NCBI GenBank assembly: GCA_023426435.1
Contig: JAFAAS010000185.1
Span: forward strand, 43,968 to 107,967
Reading direction: 5' to 3'
DNA length: 64,000 bases
Source: Verrucomicrobiota bacterium
Lineage (GTDB): Bacteria > Verrucomicrobiota > Verrucomicrobiia > Opitutales > Opitutaceae
Positions 26,200 to 35,035 of this stretch are shown one piece after another. The first letter of the stretch is position 1, and each line of letters starts with the position of its first letter. A program made the position numbers and the translations under genes. Below the pieces are notes generated by a model. The model searched no databases and was not told where the DNA came from. It saw only the letters and a program-made list of their open reading frames with translations.

Positions 26200-26712
26200 A
26201 TGGCCGAACCTGCTGCAAAATCCGTTTTCCAAGTGGATGCGTTTTCCGATCCCGTGGTGGTGCGCATCACGGGGCGGGCGTGTTTTCAGAACAGTGCGTG
26301 TTTGAGGGATTTCGTGACCGAAATTTTGCGGCAGGGGAAATCGCGGTTCGTGCTGGATTTCGAGAAGTGCGAAAGCATGGACAGCACGTTTCTCGGTGTG
26401 CTGGCGGGGGTGGCGCTGGACCTCAAGCGGCGACCCGGAGGCGGCAGCATTGTGCTGGCGCGAATGGCGCCGCGGAATCTGGAGCTGGTGCGGAACCTTG
26501 GGTTGCACCGGCTTTTGACGATCGATGCGGGCGAGTTGCCCTTGGCGGCAGGCGACGGAGGGAAGATGCTGGATTGTCGGGTGCAGACGGAAGTCGAGCA
26601 GGCGCGGCTGGTGTTGGAAGCGCACGAGAATCTGGTGGAAGCGGACGAGTCGAACCGGTCGAAATTCCAGGATGTGCTGGCGTTTTTGAAAAGCCGCGTG
26701 GCGGAAGGGTGA
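26200..26712 (+). CDS. STAS-domain protein (anti-sigma factor antagonist-like)
   Basis: The 170-residue protein has a single STAS domain (about residues 10-115): VVVRITGRACFQNSACLRDF, RFVLDFEKCESMDSTFLGVL (DST with the Ser that is phosphorylated in SpoIIAA-type antagonists) and LELVRNLGLHRLLTI. A C-terminal extension of about 50 residues (VQTEVEQARLVLEAHENLVE) is helical. Such proteins take part in partner-switching regulation with HPK-like anti-sigma kinases or phosphatases; none is adjacent. The ATG at 26200 fits the domain start. A perfect 8-bp hairpin (26712-26731) begins at the last base of the stop codon. Confidence 0.88.
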   Translation: MAEPAAKSVFQVDAFSDPVVVRITGRACFQNSACLRDFVTEILRQGKSRFVLDFEKCESMDSTFLGVLAGVALDLKRRPGGGSIVLARMAPRNLELVRNLGLHRLLTIDAGELPLAAGDGGKMLDCRVQTEVEQARLVLEAHENLVEADESNRSKFQDVLAFLKSRVAEG

Positions 26713-26731
26713 AATCCGCTCGCGCGGATTT
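26712..26731 (+). repeat. Hairpin at the stop codon of the STAS gene
   Basis: Arms aaatccgc and gcggattt enclose tcgc. The left arm starts at the last base of TGA. There is no proper T tract, so it is not a standard terminator. Similar hairpins mark the ends of the VOC gene at 84, the argS gene, the yicC gene and the rlmI-like gene. Confidence 0.6.
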
Positions 26732-26790
26732 GGGGTTCCGAGTTTGGAGTTTCGGGTTCCGGGTTCTGGGTTGAGACACAAGTGGGGGAA
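26732..26790. repeat. Low-complexity repeat, gagtttggagtttcgggttcc type
   Basis: Positions 26732-26776 hold successive near-copies of gagtttggagtt and gggttccgggttc. The same words appear inside hemE (35241-35280), at 19030-19055 and at 51300-51370. Confidence 0.7.
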
Positions 26791-26835
26791 ATCCGGTTTG
26801 CGTCCGGCGAAGCGTAGCGCTCAGTGTGGGCTCGA

Positions 26836-28062
26836 ATGTCCACCGAAGTTAATCACCCGCGCGCTGACCGACACTCACTTCCGGATGCTGCAGGCCGCTT
26901 TGGCCGTTATGGCGGCGTGTTTGTGCCGGAGACATTGATGACGGCGCTCGAGGAGTTGGGCGCGGCGTATGAAGTGGCGCGGAAGGATGAAAACTTTCTC
27001 GGGGAGTTGCGGCGGCACTTGAAGGAGTTCGCGGGGAGGCCGACGGAGTTGTATTTTGCCGGGCGGCTGACGGAGCACTGTGGTGGTGCGAAGATTTATT
27101 TGAAGCGGGAGGATCTGCTGCACACCGGGGCGCACAAGATCAACAACGCGATCGGGCAGGCGTTGCTCGCGCGGCGCATGGGGAAGAAGCGGATCATCGC
27201 GGAGACGGGCGCGGGGCAGCACGGCGTGGCGACGGCGGCGGTGTGTGCGAAGTTTGGGTTGGAGTGCGTGGTTTACATGGGCGCGGTCGACATGGAGCGG
27301 CAGGCGCTGAACGTGTTTCGCATGCGGCTCATGGGCGCGGAAGTGCGCAGCGTGGAGTCGGGGCAGAAGACGTTGAAGGATGCCGTGAATGAAGCGATGC
27401 GCGACTGGGTGACGAATGTGCGCGGGACGCACTACATTCTCGGCTCGGCGTTGGGCTCGCATCCCTATCCGATGATGGTGCGCGATTTTCACCGCGTCAT
27501 TGGACAAGAAGCGCGCGAGCAGATCATGGCGCGCGAAGGGCGTTTGCCGGACGAGATCGTGGCGTGCGTGGGCGGCGGCTCGAATGCGATCGGGATTTTC
27601 TTCGAGTTTCTGGACGAGCCGAATGTGCGTTTGGTCGGAGTCGAAGCGGGCGGGCGCGGGATCAAACGAGGCGAGCACGCGGCGCGTTTCGAAGGGGGAA
27701 AACTGGGCGTGTTGCAGGGCGCGAAGACGTATATTTTGCAGGACGAGGATGGGCAGATCGAGCTCACGCATTCGGTGAGCGCGGGCCTGGACTACGCTGC
27801 GATCGGGCCGGAGCATGCGTATTATCGGGAGAAGAAGCGGATCGATTTCGCGTATGCGTGCGACGACGAAGTGTTGGAGACGTTTCAGCTGTGTTCGCGG
27901 CTCGAAGGGATCATTCCGGCGCTCGAGAGCACGCATGCGTTGGTGCATGGCATCAAGCGCGCGAAGCAGATGCGGAAGGACGAGATCTTGGTGATCAACC
28001 TGTCGGGGCGGGGAGACAAGGACGTGAACCAAGTGGCGAAGATGTTGGGCGTGAAACTCTGA
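26836..28062 (+). CDS. trpB: Tryptophan synthase beta subunit
   Basis: The 408-residue enzyme joins indole and serine to make tryptophan. It has the TrpB1 pattern: RFGRYGGVFVPETLMTALEE, REDLLHTGAHKINNAIGQAL (PLP Lys), IAETGAGQHGVATAAVCAKF, YVGAVDMERQ-like YMGAVDMERQALNVFRMRLM, ACVGGGSNAIGIFFEF and LTHSVSAGLDYAAIGPEHAY. Length and motifs are normal. The ATG at 26836 was chosen over GTG at 26824. No other trp gene is adjacent; the next gene is yicC, 83 bp on, after a repeat. Confidence 0.96.
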   Translation: MSTEVNHPRADRHSLPDAAGRFGRYGGVFVPETLMTALEELGAAYEVARKDENFLGELRRHLKEFAGRPTELYFAGRLTEHCGGAKIYLKREDLLHTGAHKINNAIGQALLARRMGKKRIIAETGAGQHGVATAAVCAKFGLECVVYMGAVDMERQALNVFRMRLMGAEVRSVESGQKTLKDAVNEAMRDWVTNVRGTHYILGSALGSHPYPMMVRDFHRVIGQEAREQIMAREGRLPDEIVACVGGGSNAIGIFFEFLDEPNVRLVGVEAGGRGIKRGEHAARFEGGKLGVLQGAKTYILQDEDGQIELTHSVSAGLDYAAIGPEHAYYREKKRIDFAYACDDEVLETFQLCSRLEGIIPALESTHALVHGIKRAKQMRKDEILVINLSGRGDKDVNQVAKMLGVKL

Positions 28063-28140
28063 TGGGCCGCAAAGAGGCGCAGAAGGCGCAAAAGCGGAAC
28101 GGTTTTCTTTGCGAATTTTGCGCGTTTTTGCGGCCATTCC
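28062..28140. repeat. gcaaagaggcgcagaaggcg-type inverted repeat before yicC
   Basis: The left part reads ggccgcaaagaggcgcagaa and then ggcgcaaaagcgg; the right part (about 28110-28136) returns as gcgaattttgcgcg then tttttgcggcc. The outer ggccgcaaa and tttgcggcc arms pair. It is related in style to the ccacagagacac repeats. Confidence 0.6.
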
Positions 28141-28144
28141 ACGC

Positions 28145-29017
28145 ATGAAAAGCATGACGGGATATGGTCGGGCGGTGGGGGTGGTGGGGAGTTTTACGCT
28201 CACGGTGCAGGTGAGCTCGGTGAACCGGAAGACGCTCGATCTGGCGGTGAATGTGCCGAAGGACTGGGAGAGCTTGGAAGCGGCGATCGGCGAGCAAGTG
28301 CGAAAGGTGGCGGCGCGAGGACGGGTGAGCGTGGGGGTTGAATTGACCGGTGCACCGGGAGCGAGCGAGATCGTGTGGGACGAGGTGGAGGTGAATGCGG
28401 CGATCGACCGGCTGGCGGCGTTGGCGGCGGCGCGTGGGATCGAGTTTGCACCGACGCCGGAGTTGCTGTGGTCGGTGGCGAATTCGCAGCGAAAGGCGGC
28501 GGAGCTGCCGTCGGTGGAGGAGGCGGGCCCGGCGGTGCTTGATGCGGTGGAGGAAGCGCTGCGGGCGTTCGTGGCGATGCGGGCGCAGGAAGGCGAGGCG
28601 CTGCTGGTGGATTTTCTTGCGCGGTTGAACGTGTTGCGAGGGCACGTCGATGCGATCGCGGCTCGGGCGCCGCAAGTGGCGCCGGCGTATCGGGAGCTGT
28701 TGTTTCAACGGCTGCGTCAGGCGGAGCTCGATCTCGATGTGAGCGACGAACGCGTGTTGAAGGAAATCGCGCTCTTTGCGGACCGCTCGGATGTGACGGA
28801 GGAGCTGACGCGGTTACGCAGTCATCTCGATCAATTCACGACCTTGTTGAAGTCGAACGGGGAAATCGGGCGAAAGGCGGAGTTCATCCTGCAAGAGATC
28901 GGACGCGAGGTGAACACGATTGGGGCGAAGGCGAACGACCTGACCATTTCGAAGGCGGTGATCGAGCTGAAGAACGAGCTCGAGCGCGTGCGGGAGCAGA
29001 TTGCGAACGTGGAGTGA
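28145..29017 (+). CDS. yicC: YicC/YloC-family endoribonuclease
   Basis: The 290-residue protein matches the YicC family end to end: MKSMTGYGRA at the start, LTVQVSSVNRKTLDLAVNVP in place of the usual ELRSVNHRYLE, and the C-terminal DVTEELTRLRSHLDQF, GRKAEFILQEIGREVNTIGA and LKNELERVREQIANVE. Members are endoribonucleases that take part in small-RNA decay. The ATG at 28145 gives the family start. A GC-rich hairpin (29021-29040) follows the stop codon by three bases. Confidence 0.93.
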   Translation: MKSMTGYGRAVGVVGSFTLTVQVSSVNRKTLDLAVNVPKDWESLEAAIGEQVRKVAARGRVSVGVELTGAPGASEIVWDEVEVNAAIDRLAALAAARGIEFAPTPELLWSVANSQRKAAELPSVEEAGPAVLDAVEEALRAFVAMRAQEGEALLVDFLARLNVLRGHVDAIAARAPQVAPAYRELLFQRLRQAELDLDVSDERVLKEIALFADRSDVTEELTRLRSHLDQFTTLLKSNGEIGRKAEFILQEIGREVNTIGAKANDLTISKAVIELKNELERVREQIANVE

Positions 29018-29020
29018 TCG

Positions 29021-29064
29021 CCGCGCGCGCGGGCGCGCGGAAGCTTCAAGGGCCAAGATCCAAG
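29021..29064. repeat. Hairpin after yicC followed by a gatccaagctcc word
   Basis: Arms ccgcgcgc and gcgcgcgg (29021-29028, 29033-29040) enclose gcgg; no T tract follows. At 29050-29066 comes gccaagatccaagctccgg, a word repeated at 11180-11210, 44804-44835, 44957-44981 and 51250-51290. Confidence 0.6.
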
Positions 29065-29125
29065 CTCCGGAGAAGAGCCAAATCGCAGTCACCAAGCCGA
29101 GTTTGGCGTTGGGTGATGGGAGCTT

Positions 29126-29686
29126 CTACTTCGGTTCGCGGAAGGAGCGGATGAGGTAGAGGACGACGCCGACGCAGATGCCGGAGTCGGCGACGTTGAA
29201 AGTTGGATACACGTAGCTGCCGAAGTGCAGGTCGATGAAATCGATGACGTGGCCGTGAAGGAGGCGGTCGACGAGGTTGCCGGCGATGCCGCCGCAGAGG
29301 AGGCCGAAGGAAATCTGGGTGGCGCGGTGCTGCAGGCCGAGCGTGTGACGCCAGAAGAAGATGCCGACGAGCGTGGCGGCGGCGAGGATTGCGAGGAAGA
29401 CGCTCTGGCCGGAGAACATGCTCCACGCGGCGCCGGTGTTGCCGACGTGGACGATGTAGAAAAACCCGTCGATGACGGTGATCGCGCCTGGGTGACCGTA
29501 GGTCGGAAACGGCAGGTTCGAGTCGATCCAGAACTTAGTCGCCTGGTCGGCGACGAAGACGCCGAAGGCGATGAGAAGAAGCGTGCGGTAGGCGAGCAGG
29601 CGCTCGATTTTCGATTTGGGATTCTCGATTTTCGATTGAGCGGACGCGGAGGGCGTCGGCGGCGAAGGGTGTGCCGTGGGGTTCAA
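29126..29686 (-). CDS. lspA: Lipoprotein signal peptidase
   Basis: The 186-residue inner-membrane protease cuts prolipoprotein signal peptides. Family marks are LLLIAFGVFVADQATKFWID, IVHVGNTGAAWSMF (the N-GAA-F motif), GGIAGNLVDRLLHGHVIDFI (first catalytic Asp) and YPTFNVADSGICVGV (second Asp), with four membrane helices. The N-terminus is odd: residues 17-28 (QSKIENPKSKIE) are encoded by the gattttcgatt repeat, and the only plausible start in frame is TTG at 29686. The repeat probably replaced or displaced the original start. It is last in the hemF-hemE-hemG-ileS-dksA-like-lspA series, 35 bp after the DksA-like gene. Confidence 0.95.
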   Translation of the reverse strand: MNPTAHPSPPTPSASAQSKIENPKSKIERLLAYRTLLLIAFGVFVADQATKFWIDSNLPFPTYGHPGAITVIDGFFYIVHVGNTGAAWSMFSGQSVFLAILAAATLVGIFFWRHTLGLQHRATQISFGLLCGGIAGNLVDRLLHGHVIDFIDLHFGSYVYPTFNVADSGICVGVVLYLIRSFREPK

Positions 29687-29712
29687 TCGGGAGTCGAGAA
29701 TCCAAAATCGAT
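29605..29712. repeat. gattttcgatt repeat at the lspA start (inside the coding region)
   Basis: Positions 29605-29638 hold gattttcgatttgggattc followed by tcgattttcgatt, read on the opposite strand as codons for IENPKSKIE. A mirrored relative (gaatccaaaatcgatc) sits at 29698-29713, just outside the gene. Confidence 0.75.
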
Positions 29713-29721
29713 CGTGGCCGC

Positions 29722-30627
29722 TTATTCGTCGCCGCCGTCTTCGTCCATGATCTTGCCACCTTCTTCGCCGAGTTCGCCGAAGAGTCCGCCGGCGGTGCGG
29801 GCACGGTAGCGGTTTTTCTCGAGATCCTTCTGGGCTTCGGCGGAGTAGCGCGTGAACGGAACGGCGAGGAGGCGTTCCTTGGCGATCGGCTTCTGGGTGA
29901 TTTCGCAGACGCCGTAGGAGCCGTCGAAGATGCGTTTGATGGCAGCGTCGATTTCGGTGAGGGCCTCCTGTTCGCTGGAGACGAGGCTCAGGGCGAAGTC
30001 GCGATCGAAGGTGTCGGTGCCGGCGTCGGCCATGTGCTGGCCGTAGCTCGAGAGGTCGCCCGAGTCGTCCTTGCTGGAGCGTTTGAGCGTTTCCTCGGAG
30101 TGGAGTTCGATGCCCTCGGTGAGGTGTTTGCGGAGATCGATCAGGAGTTTGTAGTAGCGCTTGAACTTCTCCGGCACCTCGCGGGTTTCCAGGTTATGCG
30201 GCGTTTCGGAGCGCTTGGGATTGAAGCCGAGGATATCGGCGAGCGAGGCGGCTTTGACGTGATTCGGTTTCGCGGGTTTCTCGATGGTGAGCACCGTCTT
30301 GGCGGCGGGTTTGACGGCTTTCGGCGCTTTTTCCTCGGAGCCGTTCTTGGCGGTGACGGTTTTCGCGATGGCGCGGACCTCGTCGAGGCTGAAGGCGATG
30401 GGTTTTGTGGCGGCTTTGCGCTTGAGGATGCTGTCGCGGAGAGCGTTTTTCTTGGAGGGTTTTTCCATGGGTGGAGAGGGTTTCGCGAGTTTCGCGGGTT
30501 TGGCCGGCGGAGGTGCCGGCGGTTTCTTGGCCGTCTTCGTCTTGATGGGCGTCGACGGCTTTTTTTTCACCAAAGGTTTCTTTGCGACACGATGAGGCTT
30601 GGCTGGTTTTTTGTGCTGCTTGGCCAT
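29722..30627 (-). CDS. TraR/DksA-family protein with Lys-rich N-terminal extension
   Basis: The 301-residue protein ends in a DksA-like domain: YYKLLIDLRKHLTEGIELHS (coiled-coil arm), DSGDLSSYGQHMADAGTDTF, EQEALTEIDAAIKRIFDGSY and GVCEITQKPIAKERLLAVPF. Only one of the four zinc Cys remains, as in some relatives from this phylum. The first ~130 residues are Lys/Ala/Pro-rich (KKPAPPPAKPAK) and could bind nucleic acid. DksA proteins enter the RNA polymerase secondary channel; whether this one does is unproven. It lies between ileS (25 bp upstream) and lspA (35 bp downstream), so these genes are likely co-transcribed. Confidence 0.85.
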   Translation of the reverse strand: MAKQHKKPAKPHRVAKKPLVKKKPSTPIKTKTAKKPPAPPPAKPAKLAKPSPPMEKPSKKNALRDSILKRKAATKPIAFSLDEVRAIAKTVTAKNGSEEKAPKAVKPAAKTVLTIEKPAKPNHVKAASLADILGFNPKRSETPHNLETREVPEKFKRYYKLLIDLRKHLTEGIELHSEETLKRSSKDDSGDLSSYGQHMADAGTDTFDRDFALSLVSSEQEALTEIDAAIKRIFDGSYGVCEITQKPIAKERLLAVPFTRYSAEAQKDLEKNRYRARTAGGLFGELGEEGGKIMDEDGGDE

Positions 30628-30652
30628 GGGGAGTTTTGGGGGGATTGAAAGC

Positions 30653-33529
30653 TTAGGGCTTCAAGGCTTCGGCGCAACGCGGACATATCGTTCCGAGCGG
30701 ATTCGGTTGGAGCACCGGAACCCAGCGCCAACAGCGTGGGCAGCGTTCGTGACCGAGCTCGCTGCAAGGACGGATGCTCGCATCGAGCGGCACTCCCATG
30801 ACGGGCGCGAGAGTGACATGGGAAACGATGAAGAGTTCGGGCAGAAAATCCCCGTGCTTTTCCAGCGTGCGATAGGTGGGATCGTCGGGAGCCGCGGAGA
30901 GAGTGACGGAGGCGTCGAGGGATTTGCCGAGTTTGCCCGCGGCGCGCTGCGGTTCGATGGCTTCGTTGACGAGCGCGCGGGTTTTAAGAAGGGCGGAGAA
31001 GTCGGCTTCGAGTTGGGAATTCGTCCACTCCGCGGGCGCGACGGGCCAGTCCTGGAGGTGGATGGAGTCGTCGGCGTATTCCTTTTTCGCAGTGGCGTAG
31101 GACCACGCTTCGTCGGTGGTGAAAGTGAGAATCGGGGCGAGCAGGCGGACGAGCGTGCGGAAGATGTGATGGATTGCGGTCTGCGAGGAGCGGCGGAGCG
31201 GCGAGTGGGTGCCGAGCGTGTAGAGCCGGTCCTTCAGGATGTCGTGATACGTCGCGGAGAGTGTGACGGAACAGAAGTGATTGCAGAGCTGGTAAACGCG
31301 GTGGAACTCGTAGTTCTCGTAGGCGGCGGTGCACTGCTCGATGAGCGCGGCGGTTTGGTGCAGCGCCCAGCGGTCGAGCGTATCCATTTTTTCGATCGCG
31401 ACGGCATCGCGGGCGGCGTCGAAATCGAAAAGATTGGAGAGCTGATAGCGGAACGTGTTTCGGATGAGGCGATACGTTTCGCCGATATGGGAGAGGATTT
31501 CCTTGGAGATCGGGATATCGTTGCGGAAATCCTGCGAAGCGATCCAGAGGCGGATGACGTCGGCGCCGTAGTCGGCGACATAGGCGTCGCTGGTCTGGGG
31601 TTTTTCGTAGGTGGAGCTCTTGGAGATCTTGTTGCGCTCCTGATCGACGATGAAGCCGTGCGTGAGGACGGATTGGTAGGGCGGAGCGTCGAAGGCGATG
31701 ATGCTGGTCCAGAGCGAGGATTGGAACCAGCCGCGGTGTTGGTCGCTGCCCTCGAGGTAGAGGTCGGCGGGCCAGCGGGTGGAGCCTTGTTCGTTTTTCA
31801 GGACGGCGGCGTGGGAGGAGCCGGAGTCGATCCAGACATCGAGCGTGTCGCGACCGCAGGAGAGTTCGGATGGCGCGGGCCAGCCGGCGGGAAGCGTGAC
31901 GCCGTCGAGGATTTCGGCGGGAGCGGCGTCATACCAGAAGTTGGTGCCGCGAGTGGCGATCTTGTCGGCGACGGCGCGGGCGACGGTGGCGTCGAGATAG
32001 GCGTTTTTCTTCGCGTCGTAGAACGCGGGAATCGGAACGCCCCAGGAACGCTGGCGGCTGATGCACCAATCGGGGCGCGATTCGAGGGCGCCGCGGATGC
32101 GGGCTTCGCCCCAGGCGGGGATGAAGCTGATGTGGGGGAGACTGTTGAGCGCGCTGGCGCGCGGGGACGTTGAGAGTTGAGAGTTGGGAGTTGAGAGGGA
32201 GGACGTCCGGTCGAGGCCGACGAACCATTGGTTGACGGCGCGGAAGATGATGGGAGTTTTCGAGCGCCAGCAATGCGGGTAGCTGTGGGTGTAGCGCTGC
32301 TTGGCGAGGAGCGCGCCGGCGGCGTCGAGTTTTTTCAGGACGGCGATGTTGGCGGGCGACGTGCGTTTCGCGGCGAGGTCTTCGACGGATTCGAGCGTTG
32401 TCAGGCCGACGAGATCGGCGGGAAGTTTCCCGTCGTCGACATATTTGCCGTCGTCGCCGACCGGGCAGTAGATCTCGAGATTGTATTTGAGGCCGGTGAG
32501 ATAGTCTTCGGAGCCGTGGCCGGGAGCGGTGTGGACGCAGCCGGTGCCGCTTTCGGTAGTGACGTAGTCGGCGAGGACGACGGGCGACGGGCGGTCGATG
32601 AAAGGATGGCGCGGAGCGAGGTGTTCGAGGGATTTGCCGGCGACGGTTTGGACGATGGCGGGGGCGGGATCGATTTTCGCGGCGGCGGCGACCTGGGGCA
32701 GGAGCGCCTGGGCGACGACGATGCGCTCGGCGCCGAGGTCGGCGACGGCGTATTCGACTTCCGGATGCACGGCGATCGCGAGGTTCGCGGGGATCGTCCA
32801 CGGCGTGGTGGTCCAGATGACAACGAAGAGCGGTTTGTCGGACGGGAGGTTGAACTTTTTCGCTTCGTCGGCGGGGACGGCGAATTTCACCCAGATCGAC
32901 GGGCTGACGTGGTCCTTGTATTCGATCTCGGCTTCGGCGAGCGCGGTTTCGAAGGGGATGGACCAGTAAACCGGTTTCTTGCTGCGGTAAACGAGGCCCT
33001 TTTCGACGAAGGCGGCGAACGTGCGAAGGATGTCGGCCTCGTAGGCGGGCGCTTTCGTTTTGTATTCGTTTTTCCAATCCGCGAGGACGCCGATGCGTTT
33101 GAACTGCGCGGTTTGTTTGGTGATCCAGGATTCGGCGAAAGCGTCGCAGCGCGCGCGCAGCTGGGCGGTGGTGAGGTTAAGTTTCTGTTCCTGGATTTCG
33201 CGGGAGACTTTTTGTTCGATGGGGAGGCCGTGGCAGTCCCAGCCCGGGACGTAGGGCGTGCGAAAGCCGCGCATCGATTTGTAGCGAAGGATGAGGTCCT
33301 TCAGCGTTTTGTTGAGCGCGGTGCCGATGTGGACGTCGCCATTGGTGAACGGCGGGCCATCGTGGAGGACGAACGTGTGCGGCGAGGCGGCGTTTTTGCG
33401 CTGGATGGCTTCGTAGAGGCCGATTTTTTCCCAATGGGCGACGCGGCCCGGTTCGCGTTGCGCGAGTCCAGCGCGCATCGGGAAATCGGTCTTGGGAAGC
33501 TGCAGCGTGTCTTTCAGGTCCTGGGCCAT
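30653..33529 (-). CDS. ileS: Isoleucyl-tRNA synthetase
   Basis: The 958-residue class I enzyme charges tRNA-Ile and edits valine. It has VLHDGPPFTNGDVHIGTALN (HIGH motif), YVPGWDCHGLPIEQKV, the editing domain (IWTTTPWTIPANLAIAVHPE), RPDWCISRQRSWGVPIP, the KMSKS variant NKISKSSTY and a C-terminal zinc finger (CSELGHERCPRCWRWVP, ICPRCAEA). It is the bacterial type I form. Between FVGLD and ISFIPAWG, where homologues have a short loop, lies an additional SLSTPNSQLSTS (about residues 444-455) encoded by a gagagttgag repeat. The ATG is at 33529; hemG ends 88 bp upstream. Confidence 0.96.
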   Translation of the reverse strand: MAQDLKDTLQLPKTDFPMRAGLAQREPGRVAHWEKIGLYEAIQRKNAASPHTFVLHDGPPFTNGDVHIGTALNKTLKDLILRYKSMRGFRTPYVPGWDCHGLPIEQKVSREIQEQKLNLTTAQLRARCDAFAESWITKQTAQFKRIGVLADWKNEYKTKAPAYEADILRTFAAFVEKGLVYRSKKPVYWSIPFETALAEAEIEYKDHVSPSIWVKFAVPADEAKKFNLPSDKPLFVVIWTTTPWTIPANLAIAVHPEVEYAVADLGAERIVVAQALLPQVAAAAKIDPAPAIVQTVAGKSLEHLAPRHPFIDRPSPVVLADYVTTESGTGCVHTAPGHGSEDYLTGLKYNLEIYCPVGDDGKYVDDGKLPADLVGLTTLESVEDLAAKRTSPANIAVLKKLDAAGALLAKQRYTHSYPHCWRSKTPIIFRAVNQWFVGLDRTSSLSTPNSQLSTSPRASALNSLPHISFIPAWGEARIRGALESRPDWCISRQRSWGVPIPAFYDAKKNAYLDATVARAVADKIATRGTNFWYDAAPAEILDGVTLPAGWPAPSELSCGRDTLDVWIDSGSSHAAVLKNEQGSTRWPADLYLEGSDQHRGWFQSSLWTSIIAFDAPPYQSVLTHGFIVDQERNKISKSSTYEKPQTSDAYVADYGADVIRLWIASQDFRNDIPISKEILSHIGETYRLIRNTFRYQLSNLFDFDAARDAVAIEKMDTLDRWALHQTAALIEQCTAAYENYEFHRVYQLCNHFCSVTLSATYHDILKDRLYTLGTHSPLRRSSQTAIHHIFRTLVRLLAPILTFTTDEAWSYATAKKEYADDSIHLQDWPVAPAEWTNSQLEADFSALLKTRALVNEAIEPQRAAGKLGKSLDASVTLSAAPDDPTYRTLEKHGDFLPELFIVSHVTLAPVMGVPLDASIRPCSELGHERCPRCWRWVPVLQPNPLGTICPRCAEALKP
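32168..32200. repeat. gagagttgagagttggga repeat inside ileS
   Basis: Four near-copies of gagagttg/gggagttg lie in a row and read, on the coding strand, as SLSTPNSQLST in frame. A relative of the same word is intergenic at 9950-9975. Confidence 0.75.
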
Positions 33530-33617
33530 GCCGAAGAAAAGTGCGCGAGGGTAGGGTGAGGGGGAGGCGAGTCAAGGGTCGCGGGCAGTCGAAAACGGCG
33601 CGCGCGCAGGCGGGTCG

Positions 33618-34988
33618 TTACGAAGCGGCGCGGGTGGCGAGGGATTCGCCGGTGGCGATGCAGGCGGGGAGCGAAATGCCGTCGCGGGCCTGGCCGCCGA
33701 GGAAGAGGCCGCGGTGGGTGCGCTCGAGGTGGGAGATCGCGGCGAGATGTTGTTCGTGGCCGAGGTTGTATTGAGGGATCGCGCGCGGCCAGAAGACGTG
33801 GCGTTGGAAGACGGGAGCGCCGCTGACGCCGAGAAGGTCGGAGAGATCGGGGCGGATGCGATCGAGGAGTGGGTCGGCGGAGATTGAAGCGAGTTCGGGC
33901 TGGCGCGTGCCTCCGATGAGGACGGTGAGCGCGACGTGGTCGGCGGGGGCGCGTTGGGGAAAAAGCGTGGAGGAAAAAAGGACGCCGAGGACGGAGCGGT
34001 TTTCGACGGCGGGGACGAGGAGGCCGAAGCCGTCGAGGGCGTGAGCGATTTGATCGCGGCGGTAGCCGAGGAAGAGCGAGGCGACGGGCGGATGTTCGAT
34101 GGCGGCGAGGCCGGCGAGGGGGCGTTCGCCGAAGGCGCCGACGCGGAGTTGAGCGAGGGCGGGAGCGGGAAGGGCGACGACGATGGCGTCGAACGATTGC
34201 GTGTGGGTGCCGGCGTCGTCGTGCCAGATGACGCTCCATTTTTCGCCTGGGACGATGGCGTCGAGTTGGGCGTTGAATGTGAGCGATGCGGGCGGAAGGC
34301 GGGCGGCGAGAGTGTCGGGAAGCGTTTGCAGGCCGTCGCGGAACGAGACGATGGAGGCGGGCGGTTCGCCGCGGGCGCGGCGGGATTTGGCGGCGGAGAG
34401 TTGGGCGCGGAGAAGGGAGCCGTGCTGACGTTCGGCTTCCCAGAGTTTGGGGAAAGCGTGGCGGGCGGAGAGTTTTTGCGGGTTGCCGGCGTAGATGCCG
34501 GTGACGATCGGATTCAGCGCGTAGTCGACGATCTCGCGGTTGAAGTGAGCTTGGATGAAATCGGCGAGGCTGAGGTCACTGGTGCGCGTGCGCGGGCGAA
34601 AGAGGAATTCGCGGAGGAGCGAGAGTTTCGCGAGCGGAGAAAGGAAGGGAGAGGTGAGCAGCGCGGGCGGAGAAAGCGGGACGGGGAGCGGCTGGCCGCG
34701 CCGGACGATGTAGCGGTTTTTTGCGACGGGGTTGGCGGCGATGAGGGCGGAATCGAGCGAGAGCTCGCGGATGAGGCGATCGACGGCCGGTTCGCCGGAG
34801 AGGAGGGAATTGGGGCCGGATTCGATCAGCCAGTCGCCGCTACGTTCCGAGCGAATGACGCCGCCGGGGCGTGTTGAAGATTCGAATACGCGAACGCCGT
34901 GGCCGAGCGTGTGGAGGCGGTGGGCGGCGGTGAGGCCGGTGATGCCGGCGCCGAGGACGGCGATGGATTTGGGCGGCGTCGCAGGCAA
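33618..34988 (-). CDS. hemG: Protoporphyrinogen oxidase (oxygen-dependent, HemY type)
   Basis: The 456-residue flavoprotein oxidises protoporphyrinogen IX to protoporphyrin IX. The FAD motif is IAVLGAGITGLTAAHRLHTL, followed by VRVFESSTRPGGVIRSERSG and the GPNSLL segment typical of HemY. ALNPIVTGIYAGNPQKLSAR matches the family signature (P..GIYAGDP..LS), and the C-terminal LFLGGQARDGISLPACIATG is the end FAD motif. The start is TTG at 34988 in my reading. With hemE 47 bp upstream and hemF before it, this forms a haem gene cluster transcribed towards ileS. Confidence 0.94.
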   Translation of the reverse strand: MPATPPKSIAVLGAGITGLTAAHRLHTLGHGVRVFESSTRPGGVIRSERSGDWLIESGPNSLLSGEPAVDRLIRELSLDSALIAANPVAKNRYIVRRGQPLPVPLSPPALLTSPFLSPLAKLSLLREFLFRPRTRTSDLSLADFIQAHFNREIVDYALNPIVTGIYAGNPQKLSARHAFPKLWEAERQHGSLLRAQLSAAKSRRARGEPPASIVSFRDGLQTLPDTLAARLPPASLTFNAQLDAIVPGEKWSVIWHDDAGTHTQSFDAIVVALPAPALAQLRVGAFGERPLAGLAAIEHPPVASLFLGYRRDQIAHALDGFGLLVPAVENRSVLGVLFSSTLFPQRAPADHVALTVLIGGTRQPELASISADPLLDRIRPDLSDLLGVSGAPVFQRHVFWPRAIPQYNLGHEQHLAAISHLERTHRGLFLGGQARDGISLPACIATGESLATRAAS

Positions 34989-35035
34989 GACGGCGGGTTC
35001 GAATTACGGGAGATGACGACGGACGCGGAGAGCGG

